Positions 44,528 to 52,716 of a stretch of DNA of 52,716 nt are shown here, piece after piece. Position 1 is the first letter of the stretch, and every line of letters begins with the position of its first letter. The stretch comes from Ilumatobacteraceae bacterium (lineage in GTDB: Bacteria > Actinomycetota > Acidimicrobiia > Acidimicrobiales > Ilumatobacteraceae). Both the position numbers and the translations under genes were made by a program. The stretch covers positions 1 through 52,716 of the forward strand of contig JALRBT010000003.1 of NCBI GenBank assembly GCA_023262255.1, written 5' to 3'. The notes under the pieces are model-generated. The model saw nothing but the letters and a program-made list of their open reading frames with translations, did not search any database and was not told the origin of the DNA.

Positions 44528-45253
44528 TCAGTGCGGTTGGGTGAATCCGAAGCACTCGCGAACGTTGGCATCGCTGAGCGCCTGCGCCGGCGGCCCGTAG
44601 GCCACCACCCGCTGGGCGAGCAGCATCACCGCCGTTGCAGATTCGGCATCGTGCAGATCATGCGTGGCGAGCACCACGGTCACGCCGCGTGCACGTTCGG
44701 ATGCGATGACGTCGGCAACCGCGCGCTTGCCGCTCAGATCGAGTCCCGCCGTTGGTTCGTCGAGCAACAACACTTCGGCCTGGCGGGCCAACACCTGTGC
44801 CAGGTGCGTTCGTTGCTGCTGTCCGCCCGACAACTCGCGTAGCGGTTGGTGCTCGAATTCCACGGCACCCGTTCGCTGCATGGCTTCTGTCACGATGGAG
44901 CGGTCGGTGCTGGTGGCCCGACGGAACAGGCCGAGGTGCGCGTAGCGACCCATCGCAACGATGTCCCGCGCGCGAAGCGGCAGGGTGTGGGACGACACCG
45001 GGTGCTGCGGAAGATAGGCCACCCGACGCGGTGCCGATCCCGGACGCCGTTCGAGAACGGCAATCTCGCCGTACAGCGAGGGAATCATTCCCGCCATGGT
45101 CTTGAGCAACGTCGACTTGCCGGAGCCGTTGGTGCCGATCAACACGACGAGTTCACCGGCGTGAACCTGCAGGGAGATGTCGCGCACGACCGAATGCACA
45201 CCGTGACCGACGTCGAGGTGAGTCGCCGAGATCGTGGGTGTAGACGTTGACAT
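44528..45253 (-). CDS. Metal ABC transporter ATP-binding protein, ZnuC-like
   Basis: A 241-residue ABC ATPase of the zinc/manganese (ABC-3) type with Walker A LIGTNGSGKSTLLKTMAG, Q-loop PQHPVSS, signature LSGGQQQRTHLAQVLA and Walker B VLLLDEPTAGLDLSGK. The ATG at 45253 follows the permease stop by 1 base (TGACATG), so earlier starts are unlikely. It works with the permease and binding protein upstream. No FRG-type selectivity feature distinguishes zinc from manganese here; the His-rich binding protein and Zur-like box favour zinc. Confidence 0.92.
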   Translation of the reverse strand: MSTSTPTISATHLDVGHGVHSVVRDISLQVHAGELVVLIGTNGSGKSTLLKTMAGMIPSLYGEIAVLERRPGSAPRRVAYLPQHPVSSHTLPLRARDIVAMGRYAHLGLFRRATSTDRSIVTEAMQRTGAVEFEHQPLRELSGGQQQRTHLAQVLARQAEVLLLDEPTAGLDLSGKRAVADVIASERARGVTVVLATHDLHDAESATAVMLLAQRVVAYGPPAQALSDANVRECFGFTQPH

Positions 45254-45254
45254 G

Positions 45255-46136
45255 TCAGTGGGTGTGCTCGTGCTGATGAGGTAGTTCTCGATGACCACGA
45301 AGTCGACGAGGAATCGTCAAGATGGCAACGAGAACGAAGAGGTACACGGACGTGAACACGATGCTGGCTCCGGCCGCAACATCGAGGTGGTAACTGGTGA
45401 GCAGTCCGAGATAACTCGAGAGCACTCCGAATCCCGTAGCGGCCAACATCATGGTGCTGACTCGTCGCGTGAGGAGTGCGCCCGTTGCCGCCGGGGCGAT
45501 CAGGAGTCCGAGCACCAACAAGGTGCCAACCAACTGGAAACTCCCGACCACTGCGACCGCCACCATTGCGAGCATCAGGGAGTGAAAGAACCGCACGGAG
45601 AACCCGGACGTACGGGCCAGACCGTCATCGAGTGACATCAGTACGAACGGCCGGTGGGCAACCACCGCCATCGAAGCAACCACGACCAGCACCACGACCT
45701 GCCACGCCAGATCGGTCGAACTGACACCCAACAGTTCCCCGAACAGTATCCGCGTGATGTCTCCCACGAACGAAGTGGACCGGGAGGTGATGATGACGCC
45801 GAGAGACAGCATGCCAACGAAGAGCAACCCGATCGCCGTGTCGGACGAGAGACGAACTCGTGAGGTAACCAGCGAGACGCCACCCATCATCACCAGCGCC
45901 CCGAGCGCCGCACCAACCACCCCGGGCACACCGAAGAGGAGCGCGATTGCAATTCCCGGTATCACCCCGTGGGCAAGTGCGTCACCGATGAACGAAAGTC
46001 CGCGCAACACCACGTAGGTACCTGCAATTGCGCAGATGATCGCCACCAGCGTGCTCCCGAGGAGGGCATTGCGAAGAAACTCGTTGCGACTGAAGGGCTC
46101 CCACAGGGGGTTCAGCAACGCCAGTGACGCGGTCAA
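45255..46136 (-). CDS. Metal ABC transporter permease, ZnuB-like
   Basis: A 293-residue ABC-3 family permease with seven to nine membrane helices. FLRNALLGSTLVAIICAIAGTYVVLRGLSFIGDALAHGVIPGIAIALL is the family N-terminal signature, and HRPFVLMSLDDGLARTSGF is the loop that contacts the ATPase. A TTG at 46136 overlapping the binding protein stop (TTGA) is the likely start; an earlier start would read into the binding protein. The His-containing tail HRELPHQHEHTH may bind metal on the cytoplasmic side. Confidence 0.91.
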   Translation of the reverse strand: MTASLALLNPLWEPFSRNEFLRNALLGSTLVAIICAIAGTYVVLRGLSFIGDALAHGVIPGIAIALLFGVPGVVGAALGALVMMGGVSLVTSRVRLSSDTAIGLLFVGMLSLGVIITSRSTSFVGDITRILFGELLGVSSTDLAWQVVVLVVVASMAVVAHRPFVLMSLDDGLARTSGFSVRFFHSLMLAMVAVAVVGSFQLVGTLLVLGLLIAPAATGALLTRRVSTMMLAATGFGVLSSYLGLLTSYHLDVAAGASIVFTSVYLFVLVAILTIPRRLRGHRELPHQHEHTH

Positions 46137-47161
46137 CGCAGGCTCGTTGCGATGGTGGTTCCCAACGTGCGAATGAACGAGATGTAGCTCTCGGACGCAC
46201 CCAGATAGTGAGTATTGATTTCCACGAGTTGGGCTCCGGCTTGTTCGGCCACTCTGGCAGCCACCGCCGAGTTGGTGCCGAGCGACGTGAAGACCACTCG
46301 TGCATCGTGCGACCTGATGACGTCGATGACGAACTCCATGTTGCCTGCGCTCTCCTCGGCGTTGGTCGACGGGCTGGAGAGGATTGCGGCGATCACCGTG
46401 CATCCGTACCGGTCGGCGAAGTAGCTGAGTTCGTTGTGTCCGGTGACCAACTGACATTTCTCGACGGTGGAGAAGAGTTCGCTCAGTTCGGAGTCGAGTG
46501 CGACGAGTCGGTCGTCGAGCGACTCCTCGGCCGACGTGAGATCCACGCCGAGCGCATCGGAAGCCGCGCGTGCAAGTGCCGGAAGCACCTCGCGAATCGT
46601 GTGCGGACTGAGCCACACGTGGGGGTCTTCGCTGTGGTCGTGATCGTCGTGACCGTGCGACGAGTCGGCACCGGGGTGCACGTGACCGTGGTCTGAATGG
46701 TCGTTGACGTCAACGATGTCGAGCGTGGTGACGTGCTCGGCGATCGCGAAAACGGGCACACCGGAGTTGCGGGCATTCGCGAGCACGTCGTCGAGACCTT
46801 CCTCGAGATCCAGACCGTTGAACACCACGAAGTCGGCGTTGATGATTCGTTCGACATCCCGTGGTGACGGCTCGAAATCGTGGGGGTCCTGACCGTCGGG
46901 AATCACCGTGACCACGTCCGCGACACCCGCAAGGAGTTCGCGAACCACCGCGGCAAGGATGGAGTAGGTGACCACCACCGTTGGCAACGTTGCGTTGGTG
47001 GCATCGGCGTTGCCGGATGCGGCGTCGCGTGAGGCATCGCTCGTGGCGAGGTTTTCGAGCTGACTGCTCGGGTCCGATATCTCGGTGTCGCTCGAACACG
47101 ACAGCCCGAGCGCCGCCAGTGACCCTGCGAGGAGTACGGCGACGAGACGTGGTGAACCCAC
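46133..47161 (-). CDS. Zinc-type metal-binding lipoprotein, ZnuA-like
   Basis: A 342-residue lipoprotein: signal with lipobox LGLSC (Cys22), then a cluster A-I binding domain (TVVVTYSILAAVVRELL) with metal-ligand histidines in GQDPHDFEPSP and NELSYFADRYG. Between the lobes is a long His/Asp-rich loop (about residues 153-180, DHSDHGHVHPGADSSHGHDDHDH), a hallmark of zinc-specific ZnuA/ZnuA-like proteins. It hands metal to the permease. The start is GTG 47161; a Zur-like box lies 21 bp upstream. Confidence 0.92.
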   Translation of the reverse strand: MGSPRLVAVLLAGSLAALGLSCSSDTEISDPSSQLENLATSDASRDAASGNADATNATLPTVVVTYSILAAVVRELLAGVADVVTVIPDGQDPHDFEPSPRDVERIINADFVVFNGLDLEEGLDDVLANARNSGVPVFAIAEHVTTLDIVDVNDHSDHGHVHPGADSSHGHDDHDHSEDPHVWLSPHTIREVLPALARAASDALGVDLTSAEESLDDRLVALDSELSELFSTVEKCQLVTGHNELSYFADRYGCTVIAAILSSPSTNAEESAGNMEFVIDVIRSHDARVVFTSLGTNSAVAARVAEQAGAQLVEINTHYLGASESYISFIRTLGTTIATSLR

Positions 47162-47181
47162 GACCCAACTCTATCAGTAAA

Positions 47182-47196
47182 TGAGAATCATTCCTA
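47182..47196. promoter_or_regulatory. Zur-like operator of the metal importer
   Basis: Read on the minus strand, TAGGAATGATTCTCA is close to the actinobacterial Zur box (TGnnAATGATTnTCA). On the plus strand a perfect AATGA-GAA-TCATT palindrome covers 47180-47192. It lies 21 bp upstream of the znuA-like GTG, where a repressor would block initiation. A Fur/IdeR relative is the alternative reader. Confidence 0.7.
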
Positions 47197-47270
47197 TTTG
47201 CGTTGTGCCGCCGGATGGCGGCGCGGAAGCGTAGCTCGAGGAGTCTGGTGACCGACTGCCGGGTGAACGA

Positions 47271-47885
47271 CTAGTTGCCGAGCGCCAGATTGATGGCGTC
47301 GGTCAGCGCTTCTGCCGAGATCTCCCCGCTGTTGCGCCACAGCACCGTGCCGTCGGCACCGACCAACACCATGTATGGGTAGCCCGCCAACCCGAAGGCG
47401 TTGGCTGCGGTTTGATCCTTGTTGTCGACGAGCACCGGCCAGAGCGAAGGCCACCTCTCGTTCGCTAACCACACTGACGGCGGAAAGTTGGGAGAACTTT
47501 CGTCGGTGCCGGTGGCAATGGCAATCACGTCGAGATTTTCGGGGACTAGGCCGCTGTTACTCCAGTCAACCAACACCGGTACCTCAGCTTGGCAATGTGG
47601 GCACCAGTGCGCCAGGAAGACGAGCAACATTGGTGTACCCGGGGTGGTGGACACCTGATTGCCGAGGAATCCGAAACCCTCGAGTACCGGCGCGGTCGCA
47701 CCGAGTGCTGCATCGGCACCGTCGGCGAATTTCGGCAGCGGATCGCCGTTCACGACGACGTTTTGGAACTCCGAAGCGCCTTCCAAGCTGGCGTCTTCGT
47801 CACTGCTGGACGTGAAGGCGACGACGGCGAAGATGGCTGCCAGCACCGCGACGATGCCGACGACAAGCGTGGTGATTTTGTTCAT
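47271..47885 (-). CDS. TlpA-like membrane-anchored thioredoxin
   Basis: A 204-residue protein with an N-terminal anchor helix (about 6-25), a Ser/Asp/Glu linker and a thioredoxin-like domain with active site LAHWCPHCQAEVPVL (Cys95, Cys98). The second conserved segment is GYPYMVLVGADGTV with the cis-proline. It is probably an exported thiol oxidoreductase. WCPHC is also the DsbA-type motif, and the partner gene dsbB overlaps its start by 4 bp, suggesting oxidising rather than reducing activity. The ATG at 47885 is used; longer frames are shadow sequence. Confidence 0.9.
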   Translation of the reverse strand: MNKITTLVVGIVAVLAAIFAVVAFTSSSDEDASLEGASEFQNVVVNGDPLPKFADGADAALGATAPVLEGFGFLGNQVSTTPGTPMLLVFLAHWCPHCQAEVPVLVDWSNSGLVPENLDVIAIATGTDESSPNFPPSVWLANERWPSLWPVLVDNKDQTAANAFGLAGYPYMVLVGADGTVLWRNSGEISAEALTDAINLALGN

Positions 47886-48457
47886 GTCTGCTCCTTGATG
47901 GATTCGGGTGTGAGATCGGATTCCAGTGTCGCAGCGGAAGTCGGCGATGCCACCCACAAGAACACCAACACCGTCACGAAGGCGCAAAACGCCATGAATG
48001 CCAACGACACGAATCCGAAGACCTCGAAGTAGGGAACCGAGCACGGCGCATCGGCCGAGCATGAACCCGTGTCGAGTTGGGGCCAACGCTCTAATAGCCA
48101 GTGGTACGCCGAGATCGTCCCGCCGATGCCCGCAAGCGCGGTTGCGTACGGACGGATCGATCGGTCCTTGCGCACCGCTGCAATGACGAGCACGATCGCG
48201 AGGGCGTACATTGCGATTCGCTGGTACCAGCACAACACGCAGGGTCGATAGTTGACCGCCTCGGAAAAATACAGGCTGCCCAACATTGATACGGAAGCGA
48301 CGAGTGCCGGAACCGCCAACTGCAGTGGAGCGACGCCGGCCAGGAGCGATCGGCCCGGAGCGCCACCGAGAAGCCGGGATGCCACTATCGCGATGCTCCC
48401 GCCAAGGGCCAGCAGTGCCAGAAGGGAAAAAAAGAGCTCGAACGCTTCGTTGGCCAC
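47882..48457 (-). CDS. dsbB: DsbB-family disulfide bond formation protein
   Basis: A 191-residue, four-helix membrane protein. The first cysteine pair is RPCVLCWYQR (Cys73, Cys76) facing the outside; the second is the DTGSCSADAPC pair (Cys133, Cys139) in the periplasmic-side loop. This is the DsbB layout that passes electrons from a DsbA-like protein to quinone. A GTG at 48457 starts the first helix region (NEAFELFFSLL); a TTG one codon earlier is also possible. Its stop overlaps the TlpA-like gene's ATG, so the two likely act together. Confidence 0.9.
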   Translation of the reverse strand: MANEAFELFFSLLALLALGGSIAIVASRLLGGAPGRSLLAGVAPLQLAVPALVASVSMLGSLYFSEAVNYRPCVLCWYQRIAMYALAIVLVIAAVRKDRSIRPYATALAGIGGTISAYHWLLERWPQLDTGSCSADAPCSVPYFEVFGFVSLAFMAFCAFVTVLVFLWVASPTSAATLESDLTPESIKEQT

Positions 48458-48528
48458 CAAAGTGAGCGTAACGATGGGCAACCGGCACGTACATGCGCAA
48501 TGCCGGTCGGGCGTGGCACGATGGAGAG

Positions 48529-48990
48529 ATGACATCCTTGCTCGACCGATTACAGGCGGATCTCTCCGCGGCGATGAAGGCCGGTATCGACGTGGAGAAG
48601 TCCACCCTGCGGATGGCGATTGCCGCCGTCAAGAATGCTGCGGTCGCCGGGGACGCAGCGGTGACCTTGACCGACGACCAGGTGTTGGGGGTGTTGCAGG
48701 CCGAGGCGAAGAAGCGGTCCGAAGCCGCCGACATATATAAGGAAGCAGGACGCACCGACGGCGAGGCCTCCGAGCGCGCCGAACTTGCCGTACTGGAGCG
48801 GTATCTGCCCACCCGACTGAGCAACGACGAACTCGAGAAGATCATCGCCGAGGAGGTGGCTATTGCATCAGCCCAAGGCGCCACGGGGCCCAAGGCAATG
48901 GGCCAGGTGGTCAAGGCGGTACGAACTCGGGTGGGATCGAGTGCGGATGGTTCGACCATCGCTGGATTGGTGAAGAAGGCGTTGGGGTAG
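48529..48990 (+). CDS. GatB/YqeY domain protein
   Basis: A 153-residue YqeY protein: SLLDRLQADLSAAMKAGIDVEKSTLRMAIAAVKNA at the N-terminus and the tRNA-associated C-terminal helical domain ending MGQVVKAVRTRVGSSADGSTIAGLVKKALG. The domain resembles the tail of GatB, which guides tRNA to the amidotransferase; free YqeY has no settled role. ATG 48529 lies after GATGGAGAG. Divergent from dsbB; it is followed by the SBP5 promoter. Confidence 0.92.
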   Translation: MTSLLDRLQADLSAAMKAGIDVEKSTLRMAIAAVKNAAVAGDAAVTLTDDQVLGVLQAEAKKRSEAADIYKEAGRTDGEASERAELAVLERYLPTRLSNDELEKIIAEEVAIASAQGATGPKAMGQVVKAVRTRVGSSADGSTIAGLVKKALG

Positions 48991-49048
48991 TCACCCACGG
49001 GCAAGTGGGCCATCGCTCGTGAGCGAAAACACAAAGCAGGTGAGACAA

Positions 49049-49078
49049 TTGACACCTTGTCCAGATTGCCTGTACGGT
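49049..49078 (+). promoter_or_regulatory. Sigma-70-type promoter of the oligopeptide importer
   Basis: A perfect TTGACA at 49049-49054 and a TACGGT (49073-49078), separated by 18 nt. The -10 fits the actinobacterial TAnnnT form. The ATG lies 46 bp past the -10, with AGGGGG 10 nt before it. Confidence 0.6.
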
Positions 49079-49124
49079 GACGGGCGAGGTATCAACACTC
49101 AACAACCTCGAGGGGGAAACCAAA

Positions 49125-50876
49125 ATGAAGCATCTATTCCGAGGTGGTCGCCGCAAGGTGGCTGCCGTGATGGCGGTGGCACTCGTGGCCTCGCTGAGTC
49201 AGGTGGCACCAACCAACGCCGCCAGCAAGAAGAGTGGCGGCAAGATCACCGTTGGTGTGTTCAACCAGTTGCTAACCACCTGCTTCTCGCCGAATGCCGC
49301 GAACTCGGCGCTCGGCATCATGAAGACGGCATATGAAGGCTGGTTCGAGAAGCGGTCCGACGGCCGAATCGTGCCGTATCTCGCACAATCGATGACCCCG
49401 TCCAACAACTACAAGACCTGGACGATGAAGATTCGCCCCGGCATCAAGTTCCACGACGGTTCATCGCTCGACGTCACCGCGGCGATCGCCAACATGACGG
49501 CGACGCAAGGCATGTTCTACCTTGCGCAAGCCGCGAAGGGCATCAACGCCCGTCACACCCTCGGTTCAGGCATTCCATTTGGTGCAAACCTCAAATCGGT
49601 TACCCCAGCCTCAGCCGACTCCGTGACGATCAACTTGTGGGAGTCGCAAGTTGACTACCCGGCAACGGTCTACGCGTCGGGACGTAACTTCGTTCGCGCA
49701 CTCTCCGACCTTGGCAACGCAACGCAGTGCGTCACCGGCGGCAAGGGCACCGGACCGTTCATGTTCCAGAAGGTTTCGCCAACCGAAACCATCGTGGTGA
49801 AGAACCCCAACTATTGGCGCAAGGACAAGGACGGCCAGCAGCTGCCTTACCTTGACCAGATCACCTTCAAGTACGTGAACCAGCCATCGCAGAGAGTCAA
49901 CGGTTTGAAGTCCGGAACTCTTGACGCTGCTCAGTTCTCGTCGGCCGGTGAGGTGAAGCAGATCCTCAGCGTGAAGGCCAATAAGAACCTGAGCGTGATC
50001 GACAGCGGGTACAAGTACTACCCAATGACGATTCTCAACACCGCAATCGCGCCGTTCAACAACAAGAATGCGCGACTTGCCGTGAACTATGCGTTTGACG
50101 CCCAGGCTTATCACAAGCAGCGTCAATGCTTCAAGGGCAAGTGCATCGGCGTGGTGCCCGACTCGATGGTCGGCAAGAGCAACATCATGTACAACACGCA
50201 GGGCTTCATCAAGTTCAACCTCGCCAAGGCCAAGCAGTATGCGGCTGCATACAAGACCGAAACCAGCAAGGACCTGAGCTTCCAGCTTCCGGCCGATACC
50301 AGCGCAGAGTCGCAGGCCAACGCCAAGGCGATTCAGCAGATGATGAAGAAGGCTGGAATCACGATGACGATCCTCACCGAGGACACCGCGACCATCACGG
50401 CAAAGGCCTTCCCGACACCTGGAACCGGCTACAACAGTTATCAGGCGTATCCGACGTTGTTGTTCGAGGGTGATGGCACCGAGTTCGTGCTGCCGTTCAT
50501 TCCGGGCAACATGTTCACGTCGCCGAACAACCTGACCGTCGCCGCTCTGCGCGCCCAAGCGGGTGCTCTTGCTGCTGGCACGTTCAACGAGTTCGGCAAG
50601 CTCATCAACCCGGGTCGAAACAGCGACAAAGCACTCGACTCGTTGGTATGGAACGCATGGTTCGATACCTCATCGGCCCGCAAAGCCAAGCTTCGCGCGC
50701 TCACCAAGTACTACCAGTCGGAGGGCTTGTCGATTCATACGCCCCACATGGCGTACTTCACGGGTCTGCAGAAGAAGCTCAAGGGGTGGGATACGTTCTA
50801 CCTCGCGAGCGGTGGTCGAGGAATTCCGATGACCAACGCCGGTATCAACTACACCGGGTTGTACATCGAGAAGTAA
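49125..50876 (+). CDS. ABC transporter substrate-binding protein, family 5 (peptide/nickel type)
   Basis: A 583-residue solute-binding protein of family 5 (SBP_bac_5). The signal peptide HLFRGGRRKVAAVMAVALVASLSQVAPTNAA ends in a signal peptidase I-type APTNAAS and has no lipobox, unusual for a Gram-positive binding protein, so anchoring is unclear. RIVPYLAQSMTPSNNYKTWTMKIRPGIKFHDGSSLDVTAAIANM is the family signature, and NPNYWRKDKDGQQLPYLDQITFKYV is another typical block. The ligand is probably a peptide or similar. The ATG at 49125 follows AGGGGG. A strong terminator separates it from the permease genes. Confidence 0.92.
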   Translation: MKHLFRGGRRKVAAVMAVALVASLSQVAPTNAASKKSGGKITVGVFNQLLTTCFSPNAANSALGIMKTAYEGWFEKRSDGRIVPYLAQSMTPSNNYKTWTMKIRPGIKFHDGSSLDVTAAIANMTATQGMFYLAQAAKGINARHTLGSGIPFGANLKSVTPASADSVTINLWESQVDYPATVYASGRNFVRALSDLGNATQCVTGGKGTGPFMFQKVSPTETIVVKNPNYWRKDKDGQQLPYLDQITFKYVNQPSQRVNGLKSGTLDAAQFSSAGEVKQILSVKANKNLSVIDSGYKYYPMTILNTAIAPFNNKNARLAVNYAFDAQAYHKQRQCFKGKCIGVVPDSMVGKSNIMYNTQGFIKFNLAKAKQYAAAYKTETSKDLSFQLPADTSAESQANAKAIQQMMKKAGITMTILTEDTATITAKAFPTPGTGYNSYQAYPTLLFEGDGTEFVLPFIPGNMFTSPNNLTVAALRAQAGALAAGTFNEFGKLINPGRNSDKALDSLVWNAWFDTSSARKAKLRALTKYYQSEGLSIHTPHMAYFTGLQKKLKGWDTFYLASGGRGIPMTNAGINYTGLYIEK

Positions 50877-50907
50877 ATCTCGACGTCAGCTACACGCTGA
50901 CCTCGGC

Positions 50908-50957
50908 AACGGCCGGGGGTGGGGGCGAAGGCCCTTCACCCCCGGCCGTTGGTTTTT
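50908..50957 (+). terminator. Strong intrinsic terminator after the binding-protein gene
   Basis: A perfect 14-bp stem AACGGCCGGGGGTG (50908-50921) / CACCCCCGGCCGTT (50937-50950) with a 15-nt loop, followed by GGTTTTT. It lies 31 bp after the binding-protein stop and before the permease genes, so most transcripts should end here and only read-through should supply the permeases. Confidence 0.9.
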
Positions 50958-51011
50958 GCTGGTGAAGAATTTTTCCGTGGGTGAGCTCTGGAGTAGCGTG
51001 GGTGAAACCGT

Positions 51012-51989
51012 ATGACGTCGTTGACATTCAAATTCCTGTCAGCGATGCGGCGAGTCGCACAGATCGTCGTAGTAATTGTCGGCTCTACGCTGTTCGTTTC
51101 GTTGTTGTTGCAGTTATTGCCGGTGGGCTTGGAAGAACTGTACGTCTTCGCCCTCGATGAAGCGGGGCGCCAGCAGCAGATTCGCCTTCTCCATCTCGAT
51201 GCAAACCCGGTGATGTTCTACCTCTATTGGTTGGGCGATTTCGTGCGGGGTGATTTCGGTTCGTACGTGTATCCCACCGGGGTGTTGGACCCCGTCGCGC
51301 CTCGTTTGGGGGCGGCACTGCCAATTTCCCTGCGACTCGTGGTGTACGTGCAGATCGTCGCATTGGCTATCTCCATCCCTCTTGGTATCTTCACGGCGTA
51401 CCGATCAGGACGACGTAGCGACAAGGTGATCAGTTACGGGTTGTTCACCGCTGCATCGATACCCAACTTCGTATTTGCCTTGTTGCTTGCCTCGTTCTTC
51501 GGCGTGAGCCTGGCGTGGTTTCCACCCCTCGGCTACATGGCGCCAGGGGAAAACCTCGTTGAGCATTTGCGCAGTATGGCACTGCCGGTGCTGGCATTGG
51601 CGATTCCCACTGTTGCCACCTACACGAGGCTTCTGCGCACCGACGTGATCGCGACGTTGCGCGAGGACTATGTGACCATGGCGGCTTCGAAGGGTTTGAG
51701 CAACCGTCGGATTCTCTTCACGCACGTGTTGCGTCCAAGTTCCGTCACGCTGTTTACGAGCGCGGCACTCAATATGGGGGCACTCATCGGTGGCACGCTC
51801 GTAATCGAGCAAATCTTCAGCATCCCCGGACTGGGGAGCGAGATCGGGCTGGCGATCTTCTCCCGCCAGTACTTCGCACTGCAGTCATATGTTGCAATCA
51901 TTGCAATTGGTTACGTGGTGTTCAACGGCATCGTCGATGTGGCGGTGGGATTCGTCGATCCCCGGTCGAGGGAGCGGACCAATGCGTAA
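51012..51989 (+). CDS. ABC transporter permease, DppB/OppB-like
   Basis: A 325-residue permease of the peptide/nickel type with an N-terminal helix (about residues 15-37), a long outside loop (about 38-92), then five helices. The EAA-like loop is TLREDYVTMAASKGLSNRRILFTHVLRPSSV and the terminal part GTLVIEQIFSIPGLGSEIGLAIFSRQYFALQSYV is typical for DppB. It pairs with the DppC-like protein whose ATG lies 8 bp inside its end. The substrate is given by the binding protein before it. Confidence 0.92.
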   Translation: MTSLTFKFLSAMRRVAQIVVVIVGSTLFVSLLLQLLPVGLEELYVFALDEAGRQQQIRLLHLDANPVMFYLYWLGDFVRGDFGSYVYPTGVLDPVAPRLGAALPISLRLVVYVQIVALAISIPLGIFTAYRSGRRSDKVISYGLFTAASIPNFVFALLLASFFGVSLAWFPPLGYMAPGENLVEHLRSMALPVLALAIPTVATYTRLLRTDVIATLREDYVTMAASKGLSNRRILFTHVLRPSSVTLFTSAALNMGALIGGTLVIEQIFSIPGLGSEIGLAIFSRQYFALQSYVAIIAIGYVVFNGIVDVAVGFVDPRSRERTNA

Positions 51990-52716
51990 CTTGTTCGCCC
52001 AGATGAATTTCCTCAGCAAATTGTCATCGGTGTGGATGGCCCTGATGACGGCGTTGGCGGTATTCGGATGGCTGATACCCCTGCCAAATCCACGTGAATA
52101 CGACCCTGAGGCATCGGCAGCCGGACTCTTCACCCCGGGGCACATACTCGGCACCGACGCCGGCGGGTACGACCTTCTATCAAATGTTGTCAATGGTGCG
52201 AGGATCTCGCTCATGATTGCCTTCATCTCCGTGGGTCTCGGCGGCCTCGTCGGTTCCGTGATCGGGATCCTTGCCGCCTATCGGCGAGGCCGACTCGACT
52301 ACTTCGTGAGCACGGGCTTCAACATCCTCCTGTCGATTCCGAACTTGGTGTTGGGTTTGGCACTCGTTGCCGTGCTGGCCACGAGCTCCGATGCGTCCGT
52401 GCCAATTGCACCAAGTCGTCGCGTCATTATCATCATCATTGCACTCACCGTGGTGATCATCCCGATTCTCGGCCGAATCGCGAGGGGCGCCACCCTCACG
52501 TGGATCAACCGTGAGTTCGTGGTTGCCGCACGGTCGATGGGCATGCGGGACAAGGACATCATCGTTCGCCACATCGTCCCCAATGTGTTGCCGGCCATCT
52601 ATTCCGTGCTGTTTCTCGCAATCGGTGTGGTCATCGTTGCAGAGGGTGCGCTCTCGTTGTTGGGGGTCGGAGTGGTCGACGGTGTGAGTTGGGGGGCGAT
52701 GATTGCGCGTGTCGCT
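51982..52716 (+). CDS. ABC transporter permease, DppC/OppC-like (3' end outside window)
   Basis: The first 245 codons of a DppC-like permease, cut by the window edge. It starts at ATG 51982, 8 bp before the end of the DppB-like gene, and begins MRNLFAQMNFLSKLSSVWMALM. GHILGTDAGGYDLLSNVVNGARISLMIAF is the DppC signature, and GRIARGATLTWINREFVVAARSMGMRDKDIIVRHIVPNVLPA is the EAA loop. A few terminal helices are missing. Assigned from family blocks read across the edge; the ATPases would follow outside the window. Confidence 0.9.
   Translation, partial: MRNLFAQMNFLSKLSSVWMALMTALAVFGWLIPLPNPREYDPEASAAGLFTPGHILGTDAGGYDLLSNVVNGARISLMIAFISVGLGGLVGSVIGILAAYRRGRLDYFVSTGFNILLSIPNLVLGLALVAVLATSSDASVPIAPSRRVIIIIIALTVVIIPILGRIARGATLTWINREFVVAARSMGMRDKDIIVRHIVPNVLPAIYSVLFLAIGVVIVAEGALSLLGVGVVDGVSWGAMIARVA

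Noticed and set aside
47886-49055. Upstream extension of the TlpA-like gene
   Set aside because: The frame stays open but runs through dsbB and the YqeY gene; translation is low complexity, and the ATG at 47885 overlaps the dsbB stop exactly.

Overview
The window is a gene-dense piece of chromosome (about 60 % G+C by eye) from a member of the Actinomycetota, most likely class Acidimicrobiia. The phylum call rests on a WhiB protein beside a PdtaS-type histidine kinase, DUF3107, the trio MSMEG_4193-type phosphatase / DUF3090 / SCO1664, a paired ArsA/Get3-like ATPase operon, an F420-hydrogenase beta-like protein and many GTG/TTG starts with 4-bp stop-start overlaps. The class is an inference. 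No rRNA, tRNA, CRISPR array, prophage or insertion sequence was seen, and no gene-free stretch exceeds 300 bases.

Layout. 1-2600: an ABC importer (ATPase cut by the window edge, permease, NMT1/THI5-like lipoprotein) closed by a terminator. 2600-7440: a secreted M6-like metallopeptidase, a methyltransferase, a class III aminotransferase and a Glu/Leu-type dehydrogenase. 7438-9400: nitrogen genes, with dehydrogenase and ammonium transporter divergent and a PII protein following the transporter. 9430-14050: a hypothetical protein, a cold-shock protein, a lipoprotein overlapping a frameshifted secreted-protein gene, and a HelD-like helicase. 14150-20770: a DtxR-family regulator with a lipoprotein, a full-length Lhr helicase, a TetR regulator and a small membrane protein.

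20813-26968 is a compact cytochrome c maturation System I operon (ccmA, B, C, D, E, F, a thioredoxin-like ccmG, and a ccmH-TPR fusion). This is unexpected because well-studied actinobacteria use System II. 28146-34219 gathers iron-sulfur and redox functions: a SufR-like regulator divergent from Mrp, DUF3107, two ArsA-like ATPases, a PdtaS-like kinase and a WhiB protein.

34289-44514: glycerophosphodiesterase, lipid kinase, ETF beta and alpha, the phosphatase/DUF3090/SCO1664 operon, a family-5 uracil-DNA glycosylase with an in-frame tandem repeat, an FrhB-like flavoprotein divergent from an acyl-CoA dehydrogenase, two tandem DUF805 proteins and a DNA alkyl-transferase. 44528-48457: a ZnuABC-type metal importer with a Zur-like box at its promoter end, then DsbB and a TlpA-like thioredoxin. 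48529 to the end: a GatB/YqeY protein and an oligopeptide-type ABC importer, with a strong terminator between the binding protein and the permeases. The last permease is cut by the window edge.
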